Assembly: GCA_905182015.1 (NCBI GenBank) | Contig: CAJIZT010000001.1 | Span: forward strand, 1-64,000 | Reading direction: 5' to 3' | Length of the DNA stretch: 64,000 nt | Source: an alpha proteobacterium MED-G09 | GTDB lineage: Bacteria > Pseudomonadota > Alphaproteobacteria > MED-G09 | Shown here: positions 44,228 through 52,755 of the stretch, piece by piece | Numbering within the stretch: position 1 is the stretch's first letter | How the letters are laid out: every line of letters starts with the position of its first letter | Position numbers and translations under genes: made by a program | Notes under the pieces: generated by a model | What the model saw: the letters and a program-made list of their open reading frames with translations, nothing else | Databases searched by the model: none | Told to the model about the DNA's origin: nothing

Positions 44228-45136
44228 TTATTTATTAATTGTCTCCATAGCTTTTTCAAAAACCTTACCAGTTTGTTCTCCCCCCATACTAAAAGGTTTA
44301 GCGTTGGAGAAATCAGAAATTTTATCCCAATTTTTTACAATATCTTCTGCTGTCGCATCCAAACCTAAGCTTAAGCCATCAGATTCCATAATTTTTGATA
44401 CGGAATACACTCCCGCGCCAGCACATAAAATAATTCCATTTGGAGCATTTTCTGAAGCTAAATATATTACTGCAGGGGTAACACTCTCTGGAGTTAGAAG
44501 TTTCTTAGCCTCTGGCGGCATAAGATTCGAAGTCATTCTAGTATATGCAACAGGCGTTAGAGCGTTGCAATGAACATTATATTTTTGACCTTCGAGCTTA
44601 AGGGTGTTCATGAAACCAACAAGACCAAGCTTTGCTGCGCCATAGTTAGTTTGGCCAAAGTTTCCGTAAAGCCCTGACGATGAGGATGTGACAATTATTC
44701 TCCCATAATTTTGTTCCTTCATAATCTCCCAAACAGATTTAGTTGCTTTAACTGATCCAATAAGGTGAACGCTAAGGACTTTTTCAAAATCACTAATTTC
44801 CATTTTAGAAAAAGATTTATCAATCAATATACCTGCGTTATTAATTAAAATATCAATACGACCATATTCACTTATGGTCTGATCAATCATTAATTTTATA
44901 CCTTTATCATCTGTAACGGAAGAGCCATTAGATATAGCCTCACCCCCTAATTTAAGAATCTCCCTTACAACCTGATCTGCTGAATCTGAGGAGCCTCCAG
45001 ATCCATCTACTGATCCGCCGAGATCGTTGACAACCACTTTCGCACCTCTCCTGGCTAATTCTAATGCATGAGATTTCCCCAGCCCACCTCCGGCACCAGT
45101 TACAATCGCTACCTTACCCTTGAAATCAATAGTCAT
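44228..45136 (-). CDS. Short-chain dehydrogenase, MFE-2-like 3-hydroxyacyl-CoA dehydrogenase type
   Basis: This 302-residue NAD(P)-dependent SDR resembles the N-terminal dehydrogenase domain of the multifunctional beta-oxidation enzyme type 2. It has TGAGGGLGKSHALELARRG, VVNDLGGSVDGSG, the NNAG motif and the catalytic Ser, Tyr and Lys in SSSSGLYGNFGQTNYGAAK. I start it at the ATG at 45136 because GGAGAAGAGG lies directly upstream; an in-frame ATG at 45148 would add 4 residues and place the ribosome site inside the gene. With several ACAD genes in the window it may work in fatty-acid or related oxidation. Substrate unknown. Confidence 0.88.
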   Translation of the reverse strand: MTIDFKGKVAIVTGAGGGLGKSHALELARRGAKVVVNDLGGSVDGSGGSSDSADQVVREILKLGGEAISNGSSVTDDKGIKLMIDQTISEYGRIDILINNAGILIDKSFSKMEISDFEKVLSVHLIGSVKATKSVWEIMKEQNYGRIIVTSSSSGLYGNFGQTNYGAAKLGLVGFMNTLKLEGQKYNVHCNALTPVAYTRMTSNLMPPEAKKLLTPESVTPAVIYLASENAPNGIILCAGAGVYSVSKIMESDGLSLGLDATAEDIVKNWDKISDFSNAKPFSMGGEQTGKVFEKAMETINK

Positions 45137-45244
45137 CCTCTTCTCCATAATTCTGATTATGTAATTAAATAAATAATAGTTAAATTAACAATTAACGATA
45201 GAATGTCATTAAAATTTTTAAGTTTTTAAAAAAAGGAGAGGAGT

Positions 45245-45853
45245 ATGATTTTTTTTGATGGAGGCGGTGCACCAAATGCTCGCAGGGTAAGGATTTATCT
45301 TTCAGAGAAGGGAATTGATGTCCCAATGAAGGTTATTGATATTATGAAGGGTGAACATAAGACAGCTGAATATAAAAAAATAAGCCCTTTGTCTCAAGTT
45401 CCATCTTTAGAATTAGACGATGGATTTTGTATAACTGAGTCGATAGCTATATGCAGATATTTTGAAGCCTTACATCCCGAACCAAATCTAATGGGAGCTA
45501 ACCCTAGAGAGATTGCTCAAATAGAGATGTGGCAAAGACGTTTAGAGCTACTTTTAATGGCTCCAATAGCTGCTGTTTTTCGTCATGGGCATCCTGCAAT
45601 GGCTCATCTTGAAGACCAAGTTTTAGATTGGTCTGAATCCAATCGACCGAAGGTAATAAATTTTCTTAGGTGGCTGGATAAGCAAATGAAGGATAAAAAA
45701 TTTATATGTTTAGACAGGCTTACCCTTGCAGATATTACAGCACTAACTTGTTTTGAATTTTCTAAATGGCCAAAAATAAATATTCCTGATGATTGTCAGA
45801 ATCTTAAAAATTACTATGAAATGTTATTGGAACGGCCAAGCGCAAGAGCTTAA
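45245..45853 (+). CDS. Glutathione S-transferase family protein
   Basis: This 202-residue protein has a thioredoxin-like N-terminal domain, with PNARRVRIYLSEKG and QVPSLELDDGFCITES IAI-like glutathione-site residues, then a helical C-terminal domain. No catalytic Tyr, Ser or Cys can be assigned with certainty. AGGAGAGGAG before the ATG is a strong ribosome site. It diverges from the SDR gene across 108 AT-rich bases. rnpB follows on the same strand. Role may be conjugation or a dehalogenase-like reaction. Confidence 0.87.
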   Translation: MIFFDGGGAPNARRVRIYLSEKGIDVPMKVIDIMKGEHKTAEYKKISPLSQVPSLELDDGFCITESIAICRYFEALHPEPNLMGANPREIAQIEMWQRRLELLLMAPIAAVFRHGHPAMAHLEDQVLDWSESNRPKVINFLRWLDKQMKDKKFICLDRLTLADITALTCFEFSKWPKINIPDDCQNLKNYYEMLLERPSARA

Positions 45854-45867
45854 AAGTTCTTAAGTTC

Positions 45868-45896
45868 TTGACCTAGAATAGTTTTTTAAATAGAAA
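45868..45896 (+). promoter_or_regulatory. Putative sigma-70 promoter of rnpB
   Basis: TTGACC (45868-45873) and TAGAAA (45891-45896) are separated by 17 bases just upstream of the RNase P RNA. The -35 is a good match and the -10 a fair one. The predicted start falls within a few bases of the first base of the RNA helix P1 at 45900, slightly closer than usual, so the -10 may be off by a few bases. Confidence 0.45.
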
Positions 45897-45899
45897 AAA

Positions 45900-46251
45900 G
45901 TGTCAGATGGTTGGATGATCGCTTTTATAAAGAGGAAAGTCCGGGCTCCATGGGACACGGTGCCGGGTAACACCCGGCGAGGGTAACCTCAGGGAAAGTG
46001 CCACAGAAAATAAACCGCCGCAAGGTAAGGGTGAAATGGTGCGGTAAGAGCGCACCGCGTATATGGTAACATATACGGCAGGGTAAACCCCATCGGGAGC
46101 AAGACCAAATAGGAATAACGATGGGTAAAACCAGGAATGTCTCGTTCTAGTTATTCGGGTAGGTTGCTAGAGATATATGGTAACGTATATTCAAGATGAA
46201 TGATCATCACCGTTTATTCGGACAGAACCCGGCTTATAGACCGTCTGACAC
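45900..46251 (+). ncRNA. rnpB: RNase P RNA (type A)
   Basis: This catalytic RNA removes the 5' leader from tRNA precursors with the RnpA protein. Helix P1 is GTGTCAGA (45900-45907) with TCTGACAC (46244-46251). The universal blocks are visible: GAGGAAAGTCCGGGCTCC, AGGGAAAGTGCCACAGAAA, GTGAAATGGTGCGGTAAGAG, CGGGAGCAAGACCAAATAGG, GGGTAGGTTGCTAGAG, AAGATGAATGATC and ACAGAACCCGGCTTATAG. Two hairpins at 46058-46077 and 46173-46190 share near-identical TATATG stems closed by GTAA tetraloops. A T-run directly after P1 may serve as terminator. It lies before mraZ, as in other alphaproteobacteria. Confidence 0.98.
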
Positions 46252-46317
46252 TTTTTAAAAAAATTATTCAAAATTTTCAATACTTTAAGGGATATTAGTG
46301 ATTTTTTTTATCATATT

Positions 46318-46352
46318 TCCCATTGACTCCCATATTATCCCATGATAATCCA
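46318..46352. promoter_or_regulatory. MraZ-binding boxes over the mraZ promoter
   Basis: TCCCA occurs at 46318-46322, 46328-46332 and 46338-46342, a strict 10-base period, and a degenerate fourth copy is at 46348-46352. On the reverse strand these are TGGGA repeats, the known MraZ operator pattern. A -35-like TTGACT (46323-46328) lies between the first two boxes and an imperfect GATAAT-like -10 follows at about 46344-46349, so MraZ bound here should block its own promoter. Confidence 0.88.
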
Positions 46353-46416
46353 TATATAAGCCTTAGTTAATAAGACTTAGGTATTATTTTGATTAAGTAA
46401 AATAAAGGATTTTATT

Positions 46417-46896
46417 TTGAAGATCTTTATGTCGAGCACGGTCAATAAGATAGATTCTAAAGGCAGAATATCTATTCCAGCACCATTTAGATCTGTTTTA
46501 GAGTTTCAGGGTTATCCAGGTGTCTACCTTTTTCCTTCTTTTACCTCACGCGCAATAGATGGTGGAGGTCAGGAGCTAATAGATCAGATTTCATTGAGTG
46601 TAGAAAAAATGCAATTATTTTCAGAGGAAACAGATGCCCTTTCAACGGCATTATTTTCTGACACCTACAGTCTTTCGTATGATCAAGACGGAAGGATTTC
46701 ATTACCTGAGCTTCTAATAGAACATGCTAATCTTCGTGAACGTGTAATATTTGTTGGCCAAGGTAGAAAATTTCAAATGTGGAATCCGGATGATTTTAAG
46801 TTATTCAAACGAGAAGCAAAAATAAAAGCGCTGGAAAATAGAAATTTAATTGGACCGTCGTCCATAGATATTAAAAATAATAAGACTGATGACTGA
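46417..46896 (+). CDS. mraZ: Transcriptional regulator MraZ
   Basis: This 159-residue protein has two AbrB-like (SpoVT-AbrB) beta-barrel repeats. The N-terminal repeat reads VNKIDSKGRISIPAPFR and the second YDQDGRISLPELLIEH. MraZ proteins self-repress the dcw cluster through TGGGA repeats, which are present upstream at 46318-46352. The start is a TTG at 46417, supported by AAAGGA at 46404-46409; an ATG at 46429 would give a shorter form without a good ribosome site. The stop overlaps the rsmH start by one base. Confidence 0.94.
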   Translation: MKIFMSSTVNKIDSKGRISIPAPFRSVLEFQGYPGVYLFPSFTSRAIDGGGQELIDQISLSVEKMQLFSEETDALSTALFSDTYSLSYDQDGRISLPELLIEHANLRERVIFVGQGRKFQMWNPDDFKLFKREAKIKALENRNLIGPSSIDIKNNKTDD

Positions 46897-47873
46897 TGGA
46901 ATCAGAAAGGTTTTCTCATAAATCGATTATGCTCAATGAGGTTTTAGGTATTATAGAGCCATCTGAAAATGAAATTTATGTTGACTGTACTCTTGGGGCA
47001 GGTGGACATACTAAAGAAATTTTAAAAACTGCTCAATGCAAGGTGATAGGTATCGACAGAGACCCTCTTGCTTTCTCTATGAATAATGATGAGTATAATT
47101 CGTATGGCGATAGGCTGGATCTTGTACAAGGAAGGTTTGGTGATTTAGAAAAACATATTAATGGCCTTGGTATAAAAAAAGTTGATGCAATTTTTTTAGA
47201 TCTAGGGGTCTCTTCTATGCAACTAGATAATGTTGATAGGGGATTTTCTTTTAGGTTTGATGCTCCTCTAGATATGCGCATGGGAAACGATGGTCAAACC
47301 GCTTCCGATATAGTTAATAAGTTCAAGAAAGAAGATCTTGCAAACATAATTTATGGATATGGAGAGGAAAGAAAGTCTAGGAGAATAGCTCACGGAATAG
47401 TAGAAAGAAGAAAAATAAAAAGAATAGAGACCACCTTTGAGTTATCAGAGATAATTAAAAATTCATTAGGAAAAAAATACTCTAAGATCCACCCATCCAC
47501 AAAAACATTTCAAGCCTTAAGAATATATTTAAATGATGAGCTTAGAGAGCTTTATAAGGCATTAATAGTGTCCGACAGTCTTTTAAATGAGGGTGGTAGA
47601 TTAATTGTCATAGCATTTCATTCCCTGGAGGATCGAATTGTTAAGAATTTTTTAAGATACAATTCCGTCTCTGAAAAAAAATTTAATTTAGGCGGTGTAT
47701 CTAAGCCTTTTTTTTATAGAAATCGAAGAGCCTCCAAACCTACTGATGATGAGATAAAGATTAATCCAAGAGCTCGATCTGCTCGACTAAGGTATGCCTA
47801 CAAAACATCATTTAATTATAAAGGTCAGGAAGCGGGTCATAGTTACAATAATTATGGAGGGGTAAGTGTTTAG
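46896..47873 (+). CDS. rsmH: 16S rRNA (cytosine1402-N4)-methyltransferase RsmH
   Basis: This 325-residue SAM enzyme (MraW) methylates C1402 of 16S rRNA. The N-terminus FSHKSIMLNEVLGII (6-20), the motif GAGGHT (34-39), and LDLGVSSMQLDNVDRGFSFR are characteristic, and the C-terminus has EDRIVKNF and the basic RARSARLR tail. It is translationally coupled to mraZ (one-base overlap) and overlaps ftsL by 8 bases, the canonical dcw arrangement. Confidence 0.97.
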   Translation: MESERFSHKSIMLNEVLGIIEPSENEIYVDCTLGAGGHTKEILKTAQCKVIGIDRDPLAFSMNNDEYNSYGDRLDLVQGRFGDLEKHINGLGIKKVDAIFLDLGVSSMQLDNVDRGFSFRFDAPLDMRMGNDGQTASDIVNKFKKEDLANIIYGYGEERKSRRIAHGIVERRKIKRIETTFELSEIIKNSLGKKYSKIHPSTKTFQALRIYLNDELRELYKALIVSDSLLNEGGRLIVIAFHSLEDRIVKNFLRYNSVSEKKFNLGGVSKPFFYRNRRASKPTDDEIKINPRARSARLRYAYKTSFNYKGQEAGHSYNNYGGVSV

Positions 47874-48153
47874 AGTTTTTGTTTACAGCTTATTTTTCAC
47901 TTTTATCAGCTTAATAGTTTTTAATCAGATAGTTAGCCATGAAATAAAAAATAAATCTCGTGATCTTAATGGAATTAATTTTTCAATTAGAAGCGAAGAG
48001 AGAAAGGAATCTCTTCTAAAAACTGACTGGGTTGTCAGAACCAGTCCTGCAAGACTCATGGAGTTGGCTGAAAAACATCGTGTACTCCTTAAGCTTGTGC
48101 CTGCGCGAGGCGAAGACATTAAATTTATAAAATTAAAAGAAGAAAATAATTAG
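47866..48153 (+). CDS. ftsL: Cell division protein FtsL
   Basis: This 95-residue bitopic protein joins FtsB and FtsQ in the divisome and helps activate FtsW/FtsI. It has one membrane segment (FVYSLFFTFISLIVFNQIV, about residues 5-23) and a short periplasmic helical part. Sequence identity in this family is low, so the assignment rests on size, topology and position between rsmH and ftsI. It starts with GTG at 47866, overlapping rsmH by 8 bases, with GGAGGGG upstream. Its stop is directly followed by ftsI. Confidence 0.85.
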   Translation: MFRVFVYSLFFTFISLIVFNQIVSHEIKNKSRDLNGINFSIRSEERKESLLKTDWVVRTSPARLMELAEKHRVLLKLVPARGEDIKFIKLKEENN

Positions 48154-49920
48154 ATGGGAAGAATTTTTAAGAACAAACTAAGAAAAGCTAAAGTTATTGC
48201 AGGAGATGATTTAGTCCATCTCTTTGCCCCTGAGAAAATTGATTTAGATAATGATTTACTTAATACAAATATTCTTCAGGTAAGTAGGGAGAGAGTACAT
48301 TTAGCTAAATTCTTCTTTATTTTTATTTTTGCTATTTTTATAACAAGAAGCACTACTTTGGCAATTTTTCCTGGAGAAATTCTTAGTGAACCAAGAAAGG
48401 TTGTGTCCAAGACAATAAGAAATCCTTTACCAGAAATTTTTGATCGAAATGACAAACTATTGGCCACGACTGTTAAAACAAAAAGAGCTTCGATAAGAAA
48501 CCCTGTGAACCCAGAGGAAACAGCAAGATTGATTAAGGCTGTTTTACCTTCATGGGATGAGGGTCGTTTAATAAAAAAGCTACAGAAAAAAAGTTATGTT
48601 GAGCTAGCTGACAATATAAGTGATATTGAGTATTACGATATTTTAAATTCAGGTGTTGCTGAGGTAGAGTTTCATCCAGTTTGGCGAAGAATATATACAA
48701 ATCAAGAGTTAGCTTCTCATATTATTGGGTATTCAGGCAGGGACTTGGTTGGCTTATCTGGAATTGAAAAGACAATTACTAAATCAGAATTACTTCAGGA
48801 GGATATAAAGCTCAGCATAGATATTACAGTTCAATTCCATCTGGAGAGTGAAATACAAAAAGGAATTGAGCTATATAATGCTGATAGCGGGTTTGGAATA
48901 ATTATAGACGCAAAGAGTGGAGAAATTATAGCCTCTGCGTCACTCCCAACCTTTGATCCTAACAGGATAAGCCAAAATTACTCTAAAGATAAAATAAAGG
49001 AATCAACATTTAATCAAGTGATGCAGGGTAGTTACGAGCTTGGATCAGTCATGAAAATTATGACTTTAGCAATGGCCTTAGAAGAAGATGAAATTAAACT
49101 CGATGATGTTTTTGATGACACAGTTTGTATTAAAATCTCTAAAAACAGATGTCTTAATAATTATAGAAACCAGAGCGCAGAAACTTTAATTACCCCCGTA
49201 GACTGTTTAGTAAAATCTTCAAATCGTTGTATGGCTCAAATCGCTCAAATTGTTGGAAGATCAAAGCAGCAATCCTTTTTGCAGGAAGTAGGCCTTCTTG
49301 ACGAATATTTTCTTGAAATCCATGAGACTGGAATACCTATTTTACCAAAAAAATGGTCTGATAATTCCATGATTACAATATCCTTTGGTCAAGGCCTTAG
49401 TGTGGTTCCCCTATCATTTGCATCTGGAGTTGCATCAATTGTTAATGGCGGATACAGGATTCAACCAACACTTTACCGCCAAATCAAAAACGATTTAAGA
49501 GGAAAATCTATAGTCAGTGAGGGTGTGAGTGAAAAAATACGATATGCAATGCGCCAAGTTGTGATTAAAGGATCTGGAAGCAAAGCAAATGTTCCTGGTT
49601 ATGCAGTCATAGGTAAGACGGGAACGGCTGACATACCCTGCAATGGCTCTTATGGAGGGTGCGGAAATAGAACTGCATTTGTTGGTGCTTTTCCAGGGTG
49701 GGATCCTCAGTATATTCTTTTGGTTAGTTTTGAGAGACCGAAAACTAACATTAAGGAAGGAGTAAACGGTAATAGCTCATATTGGAATGCAGGACCAGCT
49801 GCTGGAGCAATTATCAAGTTAACCGCTCCATTACTAAGCGTTGAATACGATAAAGTAAGAGAGATTGAATACCCCTCATCAACGAAACGTATAGAGCAGT
49901 TTTCAAGAGAGAATTTATAA
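48154..49920 (+). CDS. ftsI: Septal peptidoglycan transpeptidase FtsI (PBP3)
   Basis: This 588-residue class B penicillin-binding protein cross-links septal peptidoglycan. A cytoplasmic N-terminus of about 50 residues precedes a membrane segment (about 52-72), then the pedestal domain and the transpeptidase domain. The three active-site motifs are Ser298-x-x-Lys301 (SVMK), Ser355-x-Asn357 and Lys488-Thr-Gly490. In many FtsI proteins the first motif is STVK. It is the first base after ftsL, and its stop overlaps murE by one base. Confidence 0.96.
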   Translation: MGRIFKNKLRKAKVIAGDDLVHLFAPEKIDLDNDLLNTNILQVSRERVHLAKFFFIFIFAIFITRSTTLAIFPGEILSEPRKVVSKTIRNPLPEIFDRNDKLLATTVKTKRASIRNPVNPEETARLIKAVLPSWDEGRLIKKLQKKSYVELADNISDIEYYDILNSGVAEVEFHPVWRRIYTNQELASHIIGYSGRDLVGLSGIEKTITKSELLQEDIKLSIDITVQFHLESEIQKGIELYNADSGFGIIIDAKSGEIIASASLPTFDPNRISQNYSKDKIKESTFNQVMQGSYELGSVMKIMTLAMALEEDEIKLDDVFDDTVCIKISKNRCLNNYRNQSAETLITPVDCLVKSSNRCMAQIAQIVGRSKQQSFLQEVGLLDEYFLEIHETGIPILPKKWSDNSMITISFGQGLSVVPLSFASGVASIVNGGYRIQPTLYRQIKNDLRGKSIVSEGVSEKIRYAMRQVVIKGSGSKANVPGYAVIGKTGTADIPCNGSYGGCGNRTAFVGAFPGWDPQYILLVSFERPKTNIKEGVNGNSSYWNAGPAAGAIIKLTAPLLSVEYDKVREIEYPSSTKRIEQFSRENL

Positions 49921-51359
49921 TGATATCTTTGAATGAGATAGATAAATCGCTATCTAAGGAAATCTTTATTTCAGGTGTTCAGGATAATAGTAAAAAAATA
50001 AAATCTGGCGATTTATTCATTGCAATTGATGGAGATAAAAAAAATGGTGAAGAGTTTATAGGTGAATCAATTGAATCCGGAGCTATTGCAGTGGTAACTT
50101 CAAATAAAAAAATAAAAAACTCTAAACTTACGGTACCTATAATTTTCGATATTAGCCCTAGAAAGCGGTTATCTAAAATATCAAAATTATTTTATCCTAA
50201 TTCTCCAGAAATAATCTGCGCGGTTACAGGAACAAATGGAAAAACCTCAACTGTAGATTATTTATATCAAATATGGACTCATTTAGGGCTGGAGGCTGCC
50301 AGTATTGGAACACTTGGTGTAAAATCAAAAACTTTAAATTGTATTACTGAAAACACAACACCTGGTCCAATTGAGCTACATAAGATGTTAAATAAATTAT
50401 CTTTACTAGGTGTTTCCCATTTAGCTCTTGAGGTATCAAGTCACGCCATCAATCAAAACCGAATTGATTCTATTGATTTGCACTCTGCCTGTTTTACAAA
50501 TTTAAGCCAAGATCATTTAGATTATCACAAATCCCTAAAGAGTTATTCGGATGTTAAATTTAAACTCTTTGAAGAGCTTCTTCCAACTAAAAATGCTTCT
50601 ATTGTTTGTATTGATAGCGATCAAGGGGGTAAATTTTCAAAAAAAATAAAATCATTAAATAGAAAGGTTTTTGATGTAGGCGAGGGTGCTGAATTTATTA
50701 ACATAGTTTCTGTTGAGGAATATAGTAATGGTAAAAAAGTTGAAATTCTTTTTAAAAACAAAACATATATAATTTTTTTAGAGGTTAATGCTCATTTTGA
50801 GGTCCTAAATATTTTATGTGCTGCTGGCTTAGCAATAGAATCCGGATGTAATTATAGTAAAGTTTTTTCGAGCTTGGAATTTATTAAACCTGTTAAGGGC
50901 CGGTTAGAAAAAATTTCAACAAATGATAGCTCTAATATAATTATTGATTATGCTCACACCCCTGATGCCCTAAGGCATGTTTTGGAAAGCATCAAAAAAG
51001 AAACTTCTGGAAAAATAGTTCTTGTTTTTGGATGCGGGGGTGATCGAGACAAATCAAAAAGAATTCTTATGGGAGGAGTTGCTCAAAAATTCTGTGAAGA
51101 AATAATTATAACAAACGATAATCCAAGAAATGAAGACCCCTCGAATATAGCAAATCAAATTATCAAGGGGTGCCCTAAAGCAATTATCTCTCTGGATAGG
51201 TTTAGCGCGATCAAGCTTGGTATTTCAAAGATAAGAAATCAAGATACTTTGCTTATCGCAGGCAAAGGGCACGAGGAGCTTCAAATTATTGGTGGCCAAG
51301 AATTACCCTTTTCTGATCATAAAGTGGTTGAAGAAATTTTAAGGACAACCCATGGGTAA
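49920..51359 (+). CDS. murE: UDP-MurNAc-tripeptide synthetase MurE (meso-diaminopimelate-adding)
   Basis: This 479-residue Mur ligase adds the third residue to UDP-MurNAc-L-Ala-D-Glu. The ATP motif is TGTNGKTST (103-111). DNPRNEDP (400-407) contains the DNPR motif that specifies meso-diaminopimelate over lysine. A conserved Lys in KSYSDVKFKLF may be carbamylated. It overlaps ftsI by one base and murF by 8 bases. Confidence 0.97.
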   Translation: MISLNEIDKSLSKEIFISGVQDNSKKIKSGDLFIAIDGDKKNGEEFIGESIESGAIAVVTSNKKIKNSKLTVPIIFDISPRKRLSKISKLFYPNSPEIICAVTGTNGKTSTVDYLYQIWTHLGLEAASIGTLGVKSKTLNCITENTTPGPIELHKMLNKLSLLGVSHLALEVSSHAINQNRIDSIDLHSACFTNLSQDHLDYHKSLKSYSDVKFKLFEELLPTKNASIVCIDSDQGGKFSKKIKSLNRKVFDVGEGAEFINIVSVEEYSNGKKVEILFKNKTYIIFLEVNAHFEVLNILCAAGLAIESGCNYSKVFSSLEFIKPVKGRLEKISTNDSSNIIIDYAHTPDALRHVLESIKKETSGKIVLVFGCGGDRDKSKRILMGGVAQKFCEEIIITNDNPRNEDPSNIANQIIKGCPKAIISLDRFSAIKLGISKIRNQDTLLIAGKGHEELQIIGGQELPFSDHKVVEEILRTTHG

Positions 51360-52755
51360 AATTTTGTGGAAAGGTGATGAAGTTGTAACTGCAATTAATG
51401 GATCTGGACCATCAAATTGGACGGCATCTGGAGTATCGATCGATACAAGAAGTTTAAAAAAAAGTGATATATTTTTTGCGTTATCTGGGCCTAATTACGA
51501 TGGTCATCAGTTTATCTCTTCAGCGATAAAAAAAGGAGCTTCCGCAGTGGTATCAAATGCTCCATCAATAGAATTTAATGATAAAATAATTATTGTTAAC
51601 GATGTTTTAAGTGCTTTAATTGCCTTAGGAAGAGCTTCAAGGGAGAGAAATAAAGGAAAAATTATTGCTATAACTGGAAGCTCAGGAAAAACAACGGTTA
51701 AAGAAATGCTCGCTTTGTCACTTAGAAAATTTGGCAAGCTGCATTATTCCGAAGCATCTTATAATAATAAAATTGGCGTTTCATTATCTTTGGCCCGAAT
51801 GCCGAGTGACTCAGACTTTTCTATTTATGAGCTTGGAATGAATCATCCAGGCGAAATTTCCTTTTTGAGTAAGTTGGTTAAGCCTAATATTGCATTAATT
51901 AATAATGTTGGTAATGCTCATATAGGATTTTTTGATTCTAAAAAGGGAATTGAAAATGCTAAACTTGAAATAATAGACGGCGTAACTATAAATGGAAAAA
52001 TTTTATTTCATGATCAATTGTCAATAAGCGAATCAATTAAAAAAACTTTAAAACAGAAAAATATAGAAATATTTTACTTCGGCGATAAAAGGGATTCTAA
52101 TTTTTCTTTAAAAAAATATCAATATTTTCTTAATTTATCATTGGTTGATGTATTAATTAAATCATTAAAAATATCTTTTAATTTAAATATACCAGGTAAG
52201 CATATGGCAATGAATTCTTTAGCTGTAATCGGTATCTGTAATGAATTAAACGTTGATCTAAAAATCATCATAAAAGAGTTATTAAAATTCGAGCCTATAA
52301 AAGGTCGCGGGAATATTAGCAATTATTGCGTGATGGGTAAGGGGATTAAGGTTATTGATGAAAGTTATAATGCTAACCCAGAATCCATTATGGCCTCAAT
52401 AAATCTTTTGTCCGAGATTAATTTTTTGGAATTCAAAAATAAAATTATAATATTAGGAGATATGTTTGAGTTGGGAAAATTATCAAAATTCTTTCACAGC
52501 GAGATGGCATCAGTTATCAATAAGTCTAATATTAATTCAGTTTTTTGTGCTGGTAGTGAGATGCTTAATCTTTGGAATAGCCTTTCTATTGATAAAAAGG
52601 GTTACTATTCAAGTAACCCAAGGGATATAATTAAGCCTTTGATAAAAAAAATTAAAAAAAATGATATAATACTGATTAAAGGGTCATATAAAAGCGGAAT
52701 AAAAATAGTTCTCAATTCTCTAAATGAAGAAAATTTAAAAAGGAAAATTATATAA
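51352..52755 (+). CDS. murF: UDP-MurNAc-pentapeptide synthetase MurF
   Basis: This 467-residue ligase adds D-Ala-D-Ala to the UDP-MurNAc-tripeptide. The N-terminal domain shows VSIDTRSLKKSDIFFALSG (28-46), the ATP motif is TGSSGKTTVK (108-117), and YELGMNHPGEI follows. The C-terminal domain is rather lysine-rich and poorly conserved. It overlaps murE by 8 bases and mraY by one base. Confidence 0.96.
   Translation: MGKILWKGDEVVTAINGSGPSNWTASGVSIDTRSLKKSDIFFALSGPNYDGHQFISSAIKKGASAVVSNAPSIEFNDKIIIVNDVLSALIALGRASRERNKGKIIAITGSSGKTTVKEMLALSLRKFGKLHYSEASYNNKIGVSLSLARMPSDSDFSIYELGMNHPGEISFLSKLVKPNIALINNVGNAHIGFFDSKKGIENAKLEIIDGVTINGKILFHDQLSISESIKKTLKQKNIEIFYFGDKRDSNFSLKKYQYFLNLSLVDVLIKSLKISFNLNIPGKHMAMNSLAVIGICNELNVDLKIIIKELLKFEPIKGRGNISNYCVMGKGIKVIDESYNANPESIMASINLLSEINFLEFKNKIIILGDMFELGKLSKFFHSEMASVINKSNINSVFCAGSEMLNLWNSLSIDKKGYYSSNPRDIIKPLIKKIKKNDIILIKGSYKSGIKIVLNSLNEENLKRKII

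Noticed and set aside
45137..45148. Upstream ATG for the SDR gene at 45148
   Set aside because: The ribosome site GGAGAAGAGG would then be inside the gene; the ATG at 45136 fits it and the family N-terminus.
45179..45196. Clustered TTAA motifs in the SDR/GST gap as a CtrA site
   Set aside because: The spacings are 1 and 8 bases, not the 7 of the TTAA-N7-TTAA consensus; likely chance in AT-rich sequence.
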